64,000 nucleotides of DNA, taken from positions 496,001-560,000 of the forward strand of contig NZ_CP147247.1 in the NCBI RefSeq assembly GCF_002140975.2, given 5' to 3'. Made by a program: the position numbers and the translations under genes. This DNA is from Enterococcus sp. 9E7_DIV0242. Lineage in GTDB: Bacteria; Bacillota; Bacilli; Lactobacillales; Enterococcaceae. This document shows, piece by piece, positions 63,445 to 64,000 of the stretch (position 1 is its first letter; every line of letters starts with the position of its first letter). The notes beneath the pieces were generated by a model, which saw only the letters and a list, made by a program, of their open reading frames with translations, searched no databases and had not been told where the DNA came from.

Positions 63445-63575
63445 GTCTTTGCTCCTCTTCTTTTGATCCTCTTCTATTTCTTTTACTAGCCATTGAACTT
63501 TTACCACAAGATTTGACTACAATCGTCTAAATAGGTTGCTCTATATCTAAAAAAATAATAGGTCCCCCACCTTCG

Positions 63576-64000
63576 TTATTCATTCAAGCTTAGGGTTATG
63601 CTGATTTCTCCTTCTCGTTCTAAGGTGTAACCTGCCTGAATTTGATAGACAAGCTGTTCCTTGCCATCATGATCGTTGTATTCTTTTTTCAGCACTTGGA
63701 TATCCGTAGTTCCCAGTTCGAGCAGACATTGCTGCTCTTCACTTTCCAAAATGACCTGTGTTCCCCTCACAAGCGGTGTCTCAGCAGTAACAAAGTTTTC
63801 AATCACACGATTTTTTTCTGTTTCAAAGCTAAAGCGGTCACTTAGTCTCACCGTTTTTTGATACCTGTCGATTTCAAAAGAACGTTCAAAATTTGTCAAT
63901 TCTTCATTTTCACTATATGTGTCCTGTAAGGTCATTTCCAGAACCATTCTTTCTTGGTGTTGATTCAGACGTACGTGTTTAGCACCAACTGCTCCTGGTT
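63576..64000 (-). CDS. heparinase II/III-like protein, C-terminal part (cut by window edge)
   Basis: The frame is open to the window end, so the start lies beyond 64000. The visible 140 residues (NQHQERMVLEMTLQDTYSENEELTNFERSFEIDR..., VTAETPLVRGTQVILESEE, LEREGEISITLSLNE) form a beta-sheet C terminus like that of heparinase II/III-family lyases and hydrolases. The first visible ATG (63947) is internal. It would act on the same uronide substrate as the GH88 enzyme. Family assignment is moderate because the catalytic part is outside the window. Confidence 0.65.
   Translation of the reverse strand, partial: PGAVGAKHVRLNQHQERMVLEMTLQDTYSENEELTNFERSFEIDRYQKTVRLSDRFSFETEKNRVIENFVTAETPLVRGTQVILESEEQQCLLELGTTDIQVLKKEYNDHDGKEQLVYQIQAGYTLEREGEISITLSLNE

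Overview
The window reads as a low-GC Firmicutes chromosome, most likely an Enterococcus. The evidence is the dnaG-rpoD pair next to a MapZ-type division protein, the gap/fur/cvfB/azlCD neighbourhood, strong AGGAGG ribosome binding sites and enterococcal-type MprF and PTS genes. The species is not assigned. No rRNA, tRNA or CRISPR array was seen.

Layout. 1-22.8 kb is mostly core chromosome: a choline-kinase-like gene, gap, fur (behind two PerR-type boxes), cvfB, azlDC, mapZ, rpoD, dnaG, a P-type ATPase, a methyltransferase, a lysozyme-like protein, an alpha/beta hydrolase overlapping mprF, phzF, a CDP-alcohol phosphatidyltransferase, a stand-alone tuf of streptococcal type, and a GNAT acetyltransferase. 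22.8-27.0 kb is a very AT-rich island. It holds a C39-peptidase ABC transporter, a SunS-like glycosyltransferase and a 64-residue double-glycine precursor rich in Trp, Gly and Ser: a compact candidate glycocin (glycosylated bacteriocin) locus whose core peptide does not match the known glycocin cysteine pattern. 27.1-30.7 kb has a glucose/GlcNAc-type PTS permease with its BglG/LicT-type antiterminator, then a SufT-like gene.

30.6-49.5 kb is an integrated element of 18.8 kb. It is bounded by a 61-bp direct repeat that duplicates the 3' end of the SufT-like gene, so the host gene stays intact. The tyrosine integrase lies just inside the left end. The cargo is phage/satellite-like and decayed: two paralogous Fst/Hol_Tox-like 27-residue peptides, a truncated minor-capsid gene, a terS-like gene in a leftward operon, two overlapping sigma-region-4-like regulators, eight degenerate repeats spaced about 63 bp apart, and three repressor/divergent-gene pairs. 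Two transposons have landed in it. One is an IS30-type unit that appears to carry a MATE efflux pump and a cysteine-free CsoR/FrmR-family repressor between its ends. The other is an IS21-type element that splits a DUF4062 gene, with a visible 5-bp target duplication.

49.5-64 kb returns to the chromosome. Several small hypothetical proteins are followed by a carbohydrate locus: YesL-like protein, ABC sugar transporter (binding lipoprotein and two permeases, no ATPase), GH88 unsaturated uronyl hydrolase, DUF2264 protein, OB-fold lipoprotein, divergent LacI regulator, GH35 beta-galactosidase and the 3' end of a heparinase II/III-like gene. Together these suggest uptake and intracellular breakdown of uronic-acid-containing oligosaccharides, perhaps from host glycosaminoglycans.
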